Counted from the stretch's first letter, positions 16,483-29,127 are shown. The stretch is DNA of 64,000 nucleotides from Rhodococcus phenolicus (GCF_001646785.1 NZ_LRRH01000016.1:58969-122968); one strand, 5' to 3'. Made by a program: numbers and translations. Notes: generated by a model not told the origin, from the sequence alone.

Positions 16483-17324
16483 GCATCCGCGCCCACGCCT
16501 GGATGCCCGTCAGCCCGTGCGGAATCGGCTGCCTGCCGCGCCGGCCGCAACGTGTGAGTCTTCTCACATGCGCCGCGAGGTGGCTCGTCGTGATCCTCGC
16601 GCTGGTCGCCGTGCCGCTCCTCGCCGCGAGCCGGATGCTCCCCGCCGCCGCTCGCGTCGCGCTGCTGCGGCACTGCGCGCGGGGGCTGCTCCGGTGCGCC
16701 GGCCTGCGGCTGACGGTCACCGATCTGCGGAACGGACCCGACGCCGCCGAACCCGGAGCCGGTGTCCTCGTCGTCGCACCGCACGTGTCCTGGACCGACG
16801 TGCTGGTACTCACCGCGATCACACCGTCCGGCTTCGTCGCCCGCGCCGACCTGCTCGGATGGGGTGCACTCGGGGCCCTCGCCCGGCGCATGCGGGTGAT
16901 CCCCATCGAGCGCGAGAACCTGCGGGAGCTGCCCGACGTCGTCGCGCGGATCCGCACCCGCCTCCGGCTCGGCGACCGGGTCACCGTGTTCCCCGAGGGC
17001 ACCACATGGTGCGGGCGGGCGCACGGCCGCTTCCGTTCCGCGCTGTTCCAGGCGGCGGTCGACGCCGAATGCCCCGTTCAGCCGGTGCGGCTGCGCTACC
17101 TCGACGGCACCGGCGCCGTCGGCACCGCCCCCGCATTCGTCGGCGACGACACGATCGGCGCGGCCATCCGCCGGATGCTGCGGCACCGGGGCACGGTCGC
17201 CGACGTCGTACTCGCACCGCTCCAGCGTCCCGGCACCGACCGGCACGAACTGGCGGCACGGTGCGAACGCGCCGTACGCGGTGAGCCGGACGCGTTGCCG
17301 CTCCCGGTCCCGGTTGCCGGATAG
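16479..17324 (+). CDS. PlsC/OlsA-type O-acyltransferase (Rv3026c-like)
   Basis: A 281-residue membrane-associated acyltransferase. An N-terminal hydrophobic segment (WLVVILALVAVPLLAA) precedes the HX4D motif in APHVSWTDVLVL, the phosphate-binding ERENLRELPDVV region and the FPEGTT motif, all in the 1-acylglycerol-3-phosphate acyltransferase order. Coupling to an OlsB-like N-acyltransferase by a GTGA overlap suggests that it adds the second acyl chain to an acyl-amino acid, as OlsA does; a role in ordinary phosphatidate synthesis is the alternative. The GTG at 16479 is selected because of that overlap. Confidence 0.83.
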   Translation: MSIRAHAWMPVSPCGIGCLPRRPQRVSLLTCAARWLVVILALVAVPLLAASRMLPAAARVALLRHCARGLLRCAGLRLTVTDLRNGPDAAEPGAGVLVVAPHVSWTDVLVLTAITPSGFVARADLLGWGALGALARRMRVIPIERENLRELPDVVARIRTRLRLGDRVTVFPEGTTWCGRAHGRFRSALFQAAVDAECPVQPVRLRYLDGTGAVGTAPAFVGDDTIGAAIRRMLRHRGTVADVVLAPLQRPGTDRHELAARCERAVRGEPDALPLPVPVAG

Positions 17325-17354
17325 CGAGCGGACGAGCACCACCCCGGCACCCGC

Positions 17355-17360
17355 TATCCT
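17355..17360 (+). promoter_or_regulatory. -10 box TATCCT for the cysteine desulfurase operon
   Basis: TATCCT ends nine bases before ATG 17370, with no Shine-Dalgarno in between, consistent with a leaderless transcript of the iscS-mnmA-MetE-like operon. Confidence 0.55.
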
Positions 17361-17369
17361 GGACCGGTC

Positions 17370-18605
17370 ATGACCTCGCCCAGCGCCGGCACATCCGGCT
17401 CCCCGCACACCGTCTACCTCGACCATGCCGCGACCACGCCGATGCTGCCTGCGGCGATCGAGGCGATGACGCAGGTCTTCGCGACGGTCGGCAATGCCTC
17501 GTCGCTACACGGTTCCGGACGTGCCGCGCGCCGCCGCATCGAGGAGGCCCGCGAATCCATCGCCGCCGATCTCGGTGCCCGCCCCTCGGAGGTGCTGTTC
17601 GTCTCCGGCGGCACCGAAGGCGACAACCTCGCGGTCAAGGGCATCTTCTGGGCCCGCCGCGCGCAGGACCCGCGACGGAACCGCGTGATCGCCGGCTCGG
17701 TCGAGCACCACGCCGTGCTCGACGCCGTCGAATGGCTCGTCGACCACGAGAACGCCGAGGTGACGTGGCTGCCCGTCGACACCGAGGGGCGCGTCGACCC
17801 GGCGACGCTGCGGGCCGCGCTGGCCGAGCACGCCGACGAGACCGCGCTGGTGACGGTCATGTGGGCCAACAACGAGGTCGGCACCGTGATGCCGATCCCC
17901 GAACTCGCTGCCGTCGCCGCCGAGTTCGACGTGCCGATCCACAGCGACGCGGTCCAGGCCGTGGCGCACCTGCCCGTCGATTTCGCGGCGAGCGGCCTGT
18001 CCGCACTGACGGTCGCGGCCCACAAGTTCGGTGGCCCGCAGGGCGTCGGTGCGCTGCTGCTGGGCCGCCAGGTGCCGTGCGTGCCGCTCGCCCACGGCGG
18101 CGGGCACGAACGCGACATCCGTTCGGGTACGCAGGACACCGCCTCGATCGTCGGTATGGCCGCGGCGCTGCGCGCGGCGACCGCCGATCTCGCTGCGAAC
18201 GCCGCCGAGCTCGGTGCGCTGCGCGATGCACTCATCGCGGGCATCGAGGACGCGGTCCCCGGGGCGGTCCTCAACGGGCCGCGCGGCGCGGACCGGCTCC
18301 CCGGCAACGTGCATTTCACTTTCCCCGGCTGCGAGGGTGATTCGCTGCTGATGCTGCTGGATGCGGCAGGGATCGAATGCTCCACCGGGTCGGCGTGCAC
18401 GGCCGGTGTCGCCCGGGCCAGCCACGTGCTGGTCGCGATGGGTGCCGATCCGCGGACCGCGCGCGGATCGTTGCGGTTCTCGTTGGGGCACAGCTCGACT
18501 CGTGCCGATGTGGATGCGGTGATCGCGGCTCTGCCGCAGGTGGTGGAACGGGCTCGTGCCGCCGGATTGGCGAGCGCTGCCGGTCGTGGAGGTGACGGAC
18601 GATGA
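17370..18605 (+). CDS. iscS: Cysteine desulfurase, IscS/NifS type
   Basis: A 411-residue PLP enzyme of aminotransferase class [20 protein letters not shown] at the start, the [13 protein letters not shown] cofactor loop, the Schiff-base lysine in [13 protein letters not shown] and the catalytic cysteine in [18 protein letters not shown]. It removes sulfur from cysteine as a persulfide. Its stop overlaps the mnmA start by ATGA, so the sulfur is probably destined for 2-thiouridine in tRNA, as in the mycobacterial iscS-trmU pair; it may also serve Fe-S assembly. Length and motifs are complete. Confidence 0.93.
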   Translation: MTSPSAGTSGSPHTVYLDHAATTPMLPAAIEAMTQVFATVGNASSLHGSGRAARRRIEEARESIAADLGARPSEVLFVSGGTEGDNLAVKGIFWARRAQDPRRNRVIAGSVEHHAVLDAVEWLVDHENAEVTWLPVDTEGRVDPATLRAALAEHADETALVTVMWANNEVGTVMPIPELAAVAAEFDVPIHSDAVQAVAHLPVDFAASGLSALTVAAHKFGGPQGVGALLLGRQVPCVPLAHGGGHERDIRSGTQDTASIVGMAAALRAATADLAANAAELGALRDALIAGIEDAVPGAVLNGPRGADRLPGNVHFTFPGCEGDSLLMLLDAAGIECSTGSACTAGVARASHVLVAMGADPRTARGSLRFSLGHSSTRADVDAVIAALPQVVERARAAGLASAAGRGGDGR

Positions 18606-19683
18606 GGATTCTCGCGGCGATGAGCGGCGGTGTGGACTCGGCGGTGGCTGCTGCCCGCGCCGTCGATGCCGGACACGAGGTCGTCGGTGTGCACCTGGCG
18701 TTGTCGACGGCGCCGGGCACCCTGCGTACGGGCTCGCGGGGCTGCTGCTCGAAGGAGGACGCCGGTGATGCCCGGCGTGCCGCCGACGTGCTCGGCATCC
18801 CGTTCTACGTGTGGGATTTCGCAGATCGCTTCAAGGAAGACGTGATCGACGATTTCGTCGCCGCGTACGCGGCGGGGCAGACACCGAACCCGTGCCTGCG
18901 CTGCAACGAGAAGATCAAGTTCGCGGCGCTCGCGGATCGGGCCGTCGCGCTCGGCTTCGATGCGGTCGCCACCGGTCACTACGCGCAGTTGCACGACGGG
19001 GTGCTCCGCCGCGCAGTCGACGCCGACAAGGACCAGTCGTACGTCCTCGGCGTTCTCACGGCCGAGCAGCTGTCCCGGGCGATGTTCCCGGTCGGGGACA
19101 CCCCCAAGGAGCGGATCCGCGCGGAGGCCGCCGAGCGGGGCCTGGCCGTCGCGAACAAGCCGGACAGTCACGACATCTGCTTCATTCCCTCGGGCGACAC
19201 CCGTGCCTTCCTCGGAGCCCGCATCGGTGTGCGGCCCGGCAAGGTCGTCGATGTGGACTCCGGCGCGGTGCTCGCCGAACACGAAGGCGTGCACGGCTTC
19301 ACGATCGGTCAGCGCAAGGGTCTCGGTATCGCCGGACCCGGCCCGGACGGCCGTCCCCGCTACGTGACCGGGATCGACCCGGACAGCGGCACCGTGAAAG
19401 TGGGATCCGCCGAGCACCTGCAGGTCCGCTCGATCACCGCCGAACGCGCGGTGTGGACCGCGGGCGCGGCACCCGAGGGACCGATCGAATGCGTCGTGCA
19501 GGTGCGCGCCCACGGGGGCATCGCCCCCGCGATCGCCGAGGCCGTCGGCACCGGCATCGAGATCACGCTGCGCGAACCGCTCACCGGCGTCGCCGCGGGC
19601 CAGGCCGCCGTGCTCTACCGCCCCGATGCGGCCGGCGACATCGTCGTGGGCAGCGGCACCATCGCCGCCGCGGCCGGCGCCCG

Positions 19684-19687
<4 letters not shown>
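18602..19687 (+). CDS. mnmA: tRNA-specific 2-thiouridylase MnmA
   Basis: A 361-residue enzyme that thiolates U34 of Glu, Gln and Lys tRNAs using persulfide sulfur and ATP. It has the PP-loop [17 protein letters not shown], the first catalytic Cys in [14 protein letters not shown], the second in [16 protein letters not shown], and the ATGHYAQL and [10 protein letters not shown] blocks. The C-terminal beta-barrel begins near [12 protein letters not shown]. It is coupled to iscS upstream (ATGA) and to a MetE-like gene downstream (GTGA). No frameshift or missing residue was seen. Confidence 0.96.
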
Positions 19688-22864
<3,177 letters not shown>

Positions 22865-22927
22865 CTGTGGCGAGTATCGCTCCCGGCCGTTTTGGGCGGC
22901 TGCAGAATCGGCTGTCATAGTGCAGAA

Positions 22928-23416
22928 ATGATCGAGATCAGGCGCGTGAGCCCGGACGAGTACGAGACCGTCGGCGACCTCACCGTCGGCGTGTACGTCG
23001 GCGGCGGCTTCGTCGAACCCGACGATCCGTACGTCGGGCGACTGCGCGACACCGCCACCCGCGACGCGCAGGGCGAGGTCGTCGTCGCGGTCGCGGACGG
23101 CGAGATCGTCGGGTCGCTGACGCTGGCCGAACCGATGTCGCGGCTCGCGGACATCGCCGAGAAGGACGAACTCGAACTGCGGATGCTCGCGGTCGCGCCG
23201 GAAGCACGCCGCCGCGGCGTCGGGTCGGCTCTCGTACGGCACGGGCTCGACGCCGCCTACGAGCGCGGGGACCGCGCCGTGGTGATCTCGACGGAACCGG
23301 CCATGGTCGACGCGCGCCGTATCTACGACCGCAACGGGTTCGTTCCCGTCGCCGAGCGCAACTGGGTGCCGGTTCCCGGTGTCGAGCTCACCGCGATGGT
23401 GCGCGAACTCGTCTGA
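22928..23416 (+). CDS. GNAT family N-acetyltransferase
   Basis: A 162-residue single-domain acetyltransferase. The acetyl-CoA loop is in LELRMLAVAPEARRRGVGSALVRHGLDAA, followed by VVISTEPAMVDARRIYDRNGF, the usual GNAT C-terminal block. ATG 22928 is preceded by CATAGT at 22916-22921, suggesting a leaderless start; an ORF beginning 36 bases earlier lacks support. Substrate unknown. It stands alone between ligA and a convergent ACT-domain gene. Confidence 0.85.
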   Translation: MIEIRRVSPDEYETVGDLTVGVYVGGGFVEPDDPYVGRLRDTATRDAQGEVVVAVADGEIVGSLTLAEPMSRLADIAEKDELELRMLAVAPEARRRGVGSALVRHGLDAAYERGDRAVVISTEPAMVDARRIYDRNGFVPVAERNWVPVPGVELTAMVRELV

Positions 23417-23434
23417 TCCGAACCGGTCCGGGGT

Positions 23435-24085
23435 TCAGCCCAGCACGGTGCCGATGATGCCCGCGAGGTAGCCGACCCGGGCCACCTCGGAGGGCCGGAA
23501 CTCCGGCCCTCCGGGACGGCCGAGCATGAGTACCCGGGTGGGCGAGCCGAGGGGTGCGGCAGCGAGCGTGGTGTCCATCTGCCGCCACACCTCGGGAACC
23601 CACGGGGCCTCGTGATCGAGCAGCTGAGGCTTCTCCAGCGGCATCCACGGCAGGTTCAGGGCGTGGGTCTCGGGGGCGCCGGGGCTGCCCGCGACCCGGT
23701 AGGGGCCGTTGGGGCCGACGGCGATCACCGTGGCCCAGCCGACGCGCAGCACACGCGGCGCGCCGTCGGCGAGGATCTGGAGCCGGCCGTCGCGTGCGGC
23801 GGCGACCTGGTCGATGAGTTCGAGTTCGCGGTGGGTGTCGAGCATGCCCGCGTACGGCCGGATGGAGTCCACGGTGACACCGTCGAGGGCTTCGGCGGCG
23901 GTGATGAGCGTGTCGGGAAGTTTGCCGGGCTCGACGTCGACGACGAGATCGTCGATGGCGAAGTCGGCGCCGCGTTCGACGACGTCGAGCGACAGGATGT
24001 CCGCGCCGACCGAGCCGAGAGCGACGGCGAGCGCGCCGAGGCTACCGGGCCGATCGGGTAGCTGGACACGCAACAGATACGACAC
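23435..24085 (-). CDS. ACT domain protein (Rv3013-like)
   Basis: A 216-residue protein with an N-terminal ACT domain (SYLLRVQLPDRPGSLGALAVALGSVGADILSLDVVER, roughly residues 1-75) and a C-terminal part with no catalytic motif that I recognise. ACT domains bind amino acids and regulate enzymes or act alone as sensors. I start at GTG 24085, six bases after an AAAGGA ribosome-binding site; upstream frame extension to 24178 is not supported. It is divergent from gatC across a 312-base gap. A regulatory ligand-binding role is plausible, with no partner visible. Confidence 0.82.
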   Translation of the reverse strand: MSYLLRVQLPDRPGSLGALAVALGSVGADILSLDVVERGADFAIDDLVVDVEPGKLPDTLITAAEALDGVTVDSIRPYAGMLDTHRELELIDQVAAARDGRLQILADGAPRVLRVGWATVIAVGPNGPYRVAGSPGAPETHALNLPWMPLEKPQLLDHEAPWVPEVWRQMDTTLAAAPLGSPTRVLMLGRPGGPEFRPSEVARVGYLAGIIGTVLG

Positions 24086-24397
24086 GTGTGTCCTTTCACC
24101 TCTGGCCGATACGAGTGCCGACCGGTTCCGGGGCACTACTGTTTTCGAGGCCGCACGGCGACCCCCGACTGCGACCATCCTGTCACTTCCGGAAGCCTCC
24201 CGGTATACGGATTCCGGACGAAACGGGCGTCATTGTCGAATATCCGCCGGTCAAGGACGGGCACGAAACACGATTGCAACGTGTGTTTCGCGCATCCGAA
24301 ACGGTGCGGCCGCGTTCAGGGTCCCGCACAGGAGGCCGAACCGGGCACGCACTACGCTGGACGCGACGTTCGTTCTCCATGAAAGGGGTCACCGAAG
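24086..24397. other. 312-base divergent intergenic region upstream of gatCA
   Basis: No credible gene is seen. It contains the inverted repeat CGAAACAC (24264-24271) / GTGTTTCG (24283-24290) with an 11-base spacer and is less GC-rich than its neighbours around 24220-24300, consistent with promoters in both directions. AAAGGGG at about 24382 serves as the gatC ribosome-binding site. Confidence 0.5.
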
Positions 24398-24697
24398 GTG
24401 CCTGCCATCTCCCGTGACGAGGTCGCACACCTCGCCCGGTTGTCCCGGCTCGCGCTGTCCGACGCCGAACTCGACGAGTTCGCCGGCCAGCTGGACTCGA
24501 TCCTCAGCCACGTCAAGGCGGTGTCGGAAGTGGCCGCGGACGACGTGGCTCCGATGGCCAACCCGAACGCGGTGACCAACGTGACCCGCCCCGACGTCGT
24601 GGTGCCGGGCCTGACCCCCGACGAAGCGCTCTCGGGTGCGCCGGTCGTCGAGGAAGGCCGTTTCTCGGTTCCGCAGATCCTGGGAGAGGGCGAATGA
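24398..24697 (+). CDS. gatC: Asp-tRNA(Asn)/Glu-tRNA(Gln) amidotransferase subunit C
   Basis: A 99-residue Gat[34 protein letters not shown] at the start and the conserved LRPDVV-like [17 protein letters not shown] plus [10 protein letters not shown] near the end. It wraps around GatA and stabilises the GatCAB amidotransferase. GTG 24398 follows AAAGGGG by about ten bases. Its stop overlaps the gatA start by ATGA. gatB is not adjacent but lies 13 kb downstream on the same strand. Confidence 0.94.
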   Translation: MPAISRDEVAHLARLSRLALSDAELDEFAGQLDSILSHVKAVSEVAADDVAPMANPNAVTNVTRPDVVVPGLTPDEALSGAPVVEEGRFSVPQILGEGE

Positions 24698-26169
24698 GCA
24701 GCGAACTGACCCGTCTGTCCGCCGCCGACCTGGCGTCGCGGATCCACGCCGGCGAGGTGTCCTCGGTCGAGGTCACCCGGGCGCACCTCGACCGCATCGG
24801 CGAGGTCGACGGCGAGTACCACGCGTACCTGCACGTCGCCGCCGATCAGGCGCTCGCCGCCGCGGCCGAGGTCGACCGTGCCGTCGCCGCCGGCGACACC
24901 CCGGTCTCGCCGCTCGCGGGTGTGCCGATCGCTCTCAAGGACGTGTTCACCACCACGGACATGCCCACCACCTGCGGCTCCAAGATCCTCGAGGGCTGGG
25001 TCGCGCCGTACGACGCGACGCTGACCACCAAGCTGCGCCAGGCCGGCATCCCGATCCTCGGCAAGACCAACATGGACGAGTTCGCGATGGGCTCGTCGAC
25101 CGAGAACTCCGCCTACGGCCCGACCCGCAACCCGTGGGACACCACCCGCATCCCGGGCGGGTCCGGTGGCGGCTCGGCCGCGGCGCTCGCGTCGTACCAG
25201 GCGCCGCTCGCGATCGGCACCGATACCGGCGGTTCCATCCGCCAGCCCGCGGCCGTCACCGCCACCGTCGGCACCAAGCCCACCTACGGCACGGTGTCCC
25301 GCTACGGTCTGGTCGCCTGCGCGTCGTCGCTGGACCAGGGCGGTCCGTGCGGTCGCACCGTCCTCGACACCGCGCTGCTGCACGAGGTCATCGCCGGCCA
25401 TGATCCGCGCGACTCCACCTCCGTCGAGGCTCCGGTCCGCCCGATCGTCGAGGCCGCTCGCCAGGGTGCTTCCGGCGACCTGAAGGGCCTGCGCGTCGGT
25501 GTGGTCAAGGAACTGCACTCCGACAGCTACCAGCCGGGCGTGATCTCGTCGTTCGATGCCGCGGTCGAGACGCTGACGAAGCTCGGCGCCGAGGTCGTGG
25601 AGGTGTCCTGCCCGCACTTCGAGTATGCGCTGGCCTCCTACTACCTCATCCTGCCGTCCGAGGTCTCCTCGAACCTCGCACGGTTCGACGCGATGCGCTA
25701 CGGCCTGCGGGTCGACGACGGCAACATGAGCGCGGAGCAGGTCATGGCCGCCACCCGTGCCGCCGGTTTCGGCAAGGAAGTCAAGCGGCGCATCATGATC
25801 GGCACCTACGCGCTGTCCTCGGGTTACTACGACGCGTACTACGGCCAGGCGCTGAAGGTCCGCTCGCTCATCGCGCAGGACTTCGACAAGGCCTACGAGC
25901 AGGTCGACGTCCTGGTGTCGCCGACGAGCCCGTTCACGCCGTGGAAGATTGGCGAGAAGGTCGACGATCCGCTGGCGATGTACCTGTCCGACCTGTGCAC
26001 GCTCCCGACCAACCTGGCCGGGCACTGCGCGATGTCGGTGCCGTCGGGTCTCGCCGACGACGACGGACTGCCCGTCGGTCTGCAGATCATGGCTCCGGCA
26101 CTCGCCGATGAGCGCCTCTACCGCGTCGGCGCGGCCTTCGAGGCTGCGCGCGGCCCGGTCCTCGCCTGA
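24694..26169 (+). CDS. gatA: Asp-tRNA(Asn)/Glu-tRNA(Gln) amidotransferase subunit A
   Basis: A 491-residue amidase subunit releasing ammonia from glutamine for transamidation of Glu-tRNA(Gln) or Asp-tRNA(Asn). The triad is visible: Lys in [19 protein letters not shown], cis-Ser in [15 protein letters not shown] and the nucleophile in [40 protein letters not shown] is the GatA-specific block. The C-terminal half has [15 protein letters not shown] and the [15 protein letters not shown] stretch. A strong terminator follows 14 bases after the stop. Confidence 0.97.
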   Translation: MSSELTRLSAADLASRIHAGEVSSVEVTRAHLDRIGEVDGEYHAYLHVAADQALAAAAEVDRAVAAGDTPVSPLAGVPIALKDVFTTTDMPTTCGSKILEGWVAPYDATLTTKLRQAGIPILGKTNMDEFAMGSSTENSAYGPTRNPWDTTRIPGGSGGGSAAALASYQAPLAIGTDTGGSIRQPAAVTATVGTKPTYGTVSRYGLVACASSLDQGGPCGRTVLDTALLHEVIAGHDPRDSTSVEAPVRPIVEAARQGASGDLKGLRVGVVKELHSDSYQPGVISSFDAAVETLTKLGAEVVEVSCPHFEYALASYYLILPSEVSSNLARFDAMRYGLRVDDGNMSAEQVMAATRAAGFGKEVKRRIMIGTYALSSGYYDAYYGQALKVRSLIAQDFDKAYEQVDVLVSPTSPFTPWKIGEKVDDPLAMYLSDLCTLPTNLAGHCAMSVPSGLADDDGLPVGLQIMAPALADERLYRVGAAFEAARGPVLA

Positions 26170-26182
26170 CCTGAACAGCCGG

Positions 26183-26218
26183 CGCCGGGCCCGGGACCAC
26201 ACGGTCCCGGGCCCGGCG
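26183..26218 (+). terminator. Terminator hairpin after gatA
   Basis: A perfect 16-bp stem, 26183-26198 with 26203-26218, closes the 4-base loop ACAC. It is GC-only apart from one A-T pair and is followed by a TCCGTTTTCG stretch, so it should end the gatCA transcript. Confidence 0.8.
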
Positions 26219-26314
26219 TCCGTTTTCGTCCCGGGGATCCGCTGCGCTGCTTCCCCTGCGCCCCGGCTCGTCCTCTGCCACTATGGAACGCATTGTCCGC
26301 GAAGGGGGAATCGC

Positions 26315-27151
26315 GTGCCCGAGGTCGAGCTTTCGGCAGGGACGATCGAGTACGAGGACACCGGGGGTGACGGTCCGGTCCTGGTTTTCATCCACGGATT
26401 GCTCATGGACAGCACCGGGTGGCGGCACGTGGTCCCGGAACTGCGTGGCACGTACCGGTGCATCCTGCCGACCTGGCCGATCGGTTCGCACCGCAAACCG
26501 ATGCACCCGGACGCGGACCTGACGCTGATCGGAATGGGCCGTCTCGTCGGAGAATTCCTCGAGGCACTCGACCTGCGTGAGGTCACGCTGGTCCAGAACG
26601 ACTGGGGTGTCGCCCAGATCTTTCTCGCCGTCGCGAATCCCGAACGCGTGTCCCGGCTCGTACTCACCGCGTGCGAGGCGTTCGACAACTATCCGCCCGG
26701 CCCGGTCAAGCTGCTTCTTCCGTTGGCCCGGATGCCCGGTGGGTTCCGTGTGCTGATGTCGGTGCTGGGCACCCGGCTGGGCAGGCGCGGTCCCGGCACG
26801 TGGGGCTGGATGAGCAAGAGACCGGTACCCGAACAGGTCTACGACGCCTGGTTCCGTCCGGCCACCGTCGATCGCGACGTGCGTCGTGATGTCGCGAGAT
26901 ACTCGGTCTCGGCGCCGCCGAAGAAGGAACTGCTCGACCTTGCGGCGAAGTCCGGGCAGTTCGCCGGTCCGGTGCTGATCGTGTGGGCCACCGAAGACCG
27001 GATGATGCCCCGTGACCACGGGCGTCGCCTCGCCGACCTGTTCCCGGATGCCCGACTCGTCGAGATCGACGACAGCTACACCCTTCTGGCCGAGGATCAA
27101 CCGGAGAAACTGACCGCGGCGATCACCGAGTTCCTGGCAGCCACGAACTGA
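26315..27151 (+). CDS. Alpha/beta hydrolase with Asp nucleophile, catalytic His apparently replaced
   Basis: This 278-residue protein has the alpha/beta-hydrolase fold: oxyanion-hole HGLLMDSTGW, nucleophile elbow VQNDWGVA and acid-region VWATEDRMMP. The elbow has Asp96 (NDWG) rather than Ser, as in haloalkane dehalogenases and epoxide hydrolases. The place where the catalytic His normally stands (GHF..ED.P) reads DSYTLLAEDQP, with Tyr255 instead. It may therefore be a divergent hydrolase with another base, or inactive. GAAGGGGGAA precedes GTG 26315. It is the first gene of the accessory block between gatA and pfkA. Confidence 0.82.
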   Translation: MPEVELSAGTIEYEDTGGDGPVLVFIHGLLMDSTGWRHVVPELRGTYRCILPTWPIGSHRKPMHPDADLTLIGMGRLVGEFLEALDLREVTLVQNDWGVAQIFLAVANPERVSRLVLTACEAFDNYPPGPVKLLLPLARMPGGFRVLMSVLGTRLGRRGPGTWGWMSKRPVPEQVYDAWFRPATVDRDVRRDVARYSVSAPPKKELLDLAAKSGQFAGPVLIVWATEDRMMPRDHGRRLADLFPDARLVEIDDSYTLLAEDQPEKLTAAITEFLAATN

Positions 27152-27178
27152 CCGATCGACGCTCGGAACGGCGCCACC

Positions 27179-28522
27179 CTACGACGCGCAGCGGGCCTGG
27201 TCCGGCCCGTAACGATGTCCGTGACCGGGGGTGGCGTCCAACGCGAACAGCAGATCCACTGTGGTCTGGAGAAATCCGACGATCGGCAGCCACGTGGGCA
27301 TCGGTGCGTCGACGCGGGCGCGGGACAGATCCGGTGGGGACCACAGCAGCGACGGTTGCCAGCGGATCACCGGATCGGACGAATTCGCCAGCACCGTCCC
27401 GCCGTCCGCCCGCACCGAGCCTGCGGGCGGGCCGGCCCACAACGCCTCGCACGGCCCCGGCGCGCGGAAGCCGTCGAACGCGGCGCCGGCCCCGACCGCG
27501 CCGAGGCTCTGCCCGTACACGTGCAGCTGCGGACGGTGCGCCGGAGCCAGAGTGGCCAGGTGTGCGCGGACCGTATCCACCAGCGCGGTGGCCGCCTCGG
27601 TGGCGGCGTCGCGGTCGAACACGAACGTGACCCAGCTCGGAGCCGACGAGTACTGCGTGGCCACCAGTGCCAGGTCGTCGCCGTACACCGCTTCGAAGCC
27701 CGCCACCGCATTCGCGTCGACCCAGCCCGATCCGGTGGGCACCGCGACCACCACGTGTCCACGATCGAATCCACCGGCCCGATCGAGTTCCCGGACCGCC
27801 AGGACGGCCCGTGCCTGCGCATCGGGCGCCGATTCCGCACCCACATACGTGCGGATCGGGGAATGGTCCGATGCCAGGGTGACGAAGCGCCGACCCTGCT
27901 CGCCGAGGGTTTCCCACGACACCAGCGACTCCGACGACCCCGAGACGCCTGCCGCGAGGGATGCAGACAGTGCGGAGGTACCTGCCGTCGGAACGACGCC
28001 GAGCGACGCGGCGTACCCGGCGACAGCGAGCACCGCTCCGGCAGCGACGGTGCGCACCGGGCCGATACGGCGGACCCCGATCGCCAGACCCCGGGTGCCG
28101 GCCACGACGAGGCCCGAAACGATCGCGACCGTCGTCCAGTGCCCGGCGCCGACGGGGTCCACCCCCATTGCGGCGCGCAGTCCGTTCTGCCAATGATCCG
28201 CGGCGAGAACCGCCGCACCGCAACCGGCGATCGAGACGACGAGCACACCCTGCCGGGCTCCGGCCGAGACCGTTCGCGGCGTCCTGCCGAGCTTGCCGCG
28301 CAGTGCCCGGCTCGCCGCGAGGAGCGTGAGCGCGCACAACACCGACAGCGCGGTGAACACCGCCTGCGTGACGGCCGACCGCGGTAACAGCGACGGTGCG
28401 AGGGAGAGTCCCGCCGCGGAGGTCACCGCGATCGTGGTGGTGACCCGGGGCCACGCGATCGTGCGTGCCAGGGACAGCGAAAGGCTCTGTGGCCGTGGAG
28501 TTCCGGCGGTCGCTGTGCTCAC
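27179..28522 (-). CDS. Membrane-anchored alpha/beta hydrolase, Abhydrolase_9 type
   Basis: This 447-residue protein starts with four or five hydrophobic segments (residues about 25-190, for example QAVFTALSVLCALTLLAA and VRTVAAGAVLAVAGYAASLG). A C-terminal catalytic domain follows, with the nucleophile elbow HVYGQSLGAVGAG and upstream GHVVVAVPTGSGWVDANAV. This layout matches the Abhydrolase_9 family with its membrane N-terminal domain, common in mycolic-acid bacteria and of unknown substrate. GTG 28522 overlaps the upstream phospholipase-like gene by GTGA, so the two are translated together. The cluster suggests membrane or envelope lipid hydrolysis; this is inferred from the pair, not from a known pathway. 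Confidence 0.78.
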   Translation of the reverse strand: MSTATAGTPRPQSLSLSLARTIAWPRVTTTIAVTSAAGLSLAPSLLPRSAVTQAVFTALSVLCALTLLAASRALRGKLGRTPRTVSAGARQGVLVVSIAGCGAAVLAADHWQNGLRAAMGVDPVGAGHWTTVAIVSGLVVAGTRGLAIGVRRIGPVRTVAAGAVLAVAGYAASLGVVPTAGTSALSASLAAGVSGSSESLVSWETLGEQGRRFVTLASDHSPIRTYVGAESAPDAQARAVLAVRELDRAGGFDRGHVVVAVPTGSGWVDANAVAGFEAVYGDDLALVATQYSSAPSWVTFVFDRDAATEAATALVDTVRAHLATLAPAHRPQLHVYGQSLGAVGAGAAFDGFRAPGPCEALWAGPPAGSVRADGGTVLANSSDPVIRWQPSLLWSPPDLSRARVDAPMPTWLPIVGFLQTTVDLLFALDATPGHGHRYGPDQARCAS

Positions 28523-29127
28523 GATCGCACCCGCATTCCTGCGGCCGCGACTGCCGCGCCCAACCCGAGCAGGACGGGGAGCGGGGATTCCGGACCCGGC
28601 GCCCGATATTCCTGCCGCCACGAATTGATCCGCACCGCAACCGAAGCGATCTCGGCGACGACCGCGCACCCGGCCCCGGCGTCCGGTTCCGTCGCGCACG
28701 CCGCACGCAGGTCCCGTGTCAGGTTCCGATCCAGTGCCCGGCGCGCGTCCGGCCCGAGTTCACCGCCGGAATCGCGGGCGAACCGCAACAGGTCGTATCC
28801 GAGATCGTGGGTGCGGCATGCCGGTTCGAACAACCCGGGCAGCGGAACCGGAGACGAACACGAACCGTCCGGGTCGCTGAGGCGATCGCCCTCGGCGCCT
28901 GATTCGCGGATCGGGTCGTAGTGCATCGCCGCCGCGAAGTCCGACGGGAACGCGGCGCTCGCCGCATCGCTGTCGCCGTTGCCGAGCGCAACGACGGTGG
29001 CGGCGGCCGCGGAATGTTCGGGGACGGAGGAACTCACCGTGGGCGGGTTCGCGGCACCCACGCACGCGAGTGCGGCGAGGACACCGACAGCCGTTGCGGC
29101 CCGGGCTTTCCCGGATCGGATGATCAT
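28519..29127 (-). CDS. Prokaryotic phospholipase A2-like membrane-tethered protein
   Basis: A 202-residue exported protein: signal peptide (ATAVGVLAALACVGAA), a mid-region with the phospholipase A2 His-Asp motif FEPACRTHDLGYDLLRFA (about residues 101-117), further cysteines SCSSP and ACATEPDAGAGC able to form disulfides, and a C-terminal hydrophobic tail LPVLLGLGAAVAAAGM followed by basic residues. The C-R-x-H-D-x-G-Y core is the prokaryotic PLA2 signature of Streptomyces-type enzymes. It probably acts on the outer face of the membrane. Its stop overlaps the start of the membrane hydrolase gene, implying joint action. Confidence 0.75.
   Translation of the reverse strand: MIIRSGKARAATAVGVLAALACVGAANPPTVSSSVPEHSAAAATVVALGNGDSDAASAAFPSDFAAAMHYDPIRESGAEGDRLSDPDGSCSSPVPLPGLFEPACRTHDLGYDLLRFARDSGGELGPDARRALDRNLTRDLRAACATEPDAGAGCAVVAEIASVAVRINSWRQEYRAPGPESPLPVLLGLGAAVAAAGMRVRS

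Noticed and set aside
24086..24397. Small genes in the ACT-gatC gap (frames of 80-110 codons)
   Set aside because: All overlap one another, lack ribosome-binding sites and have irregular codon use.
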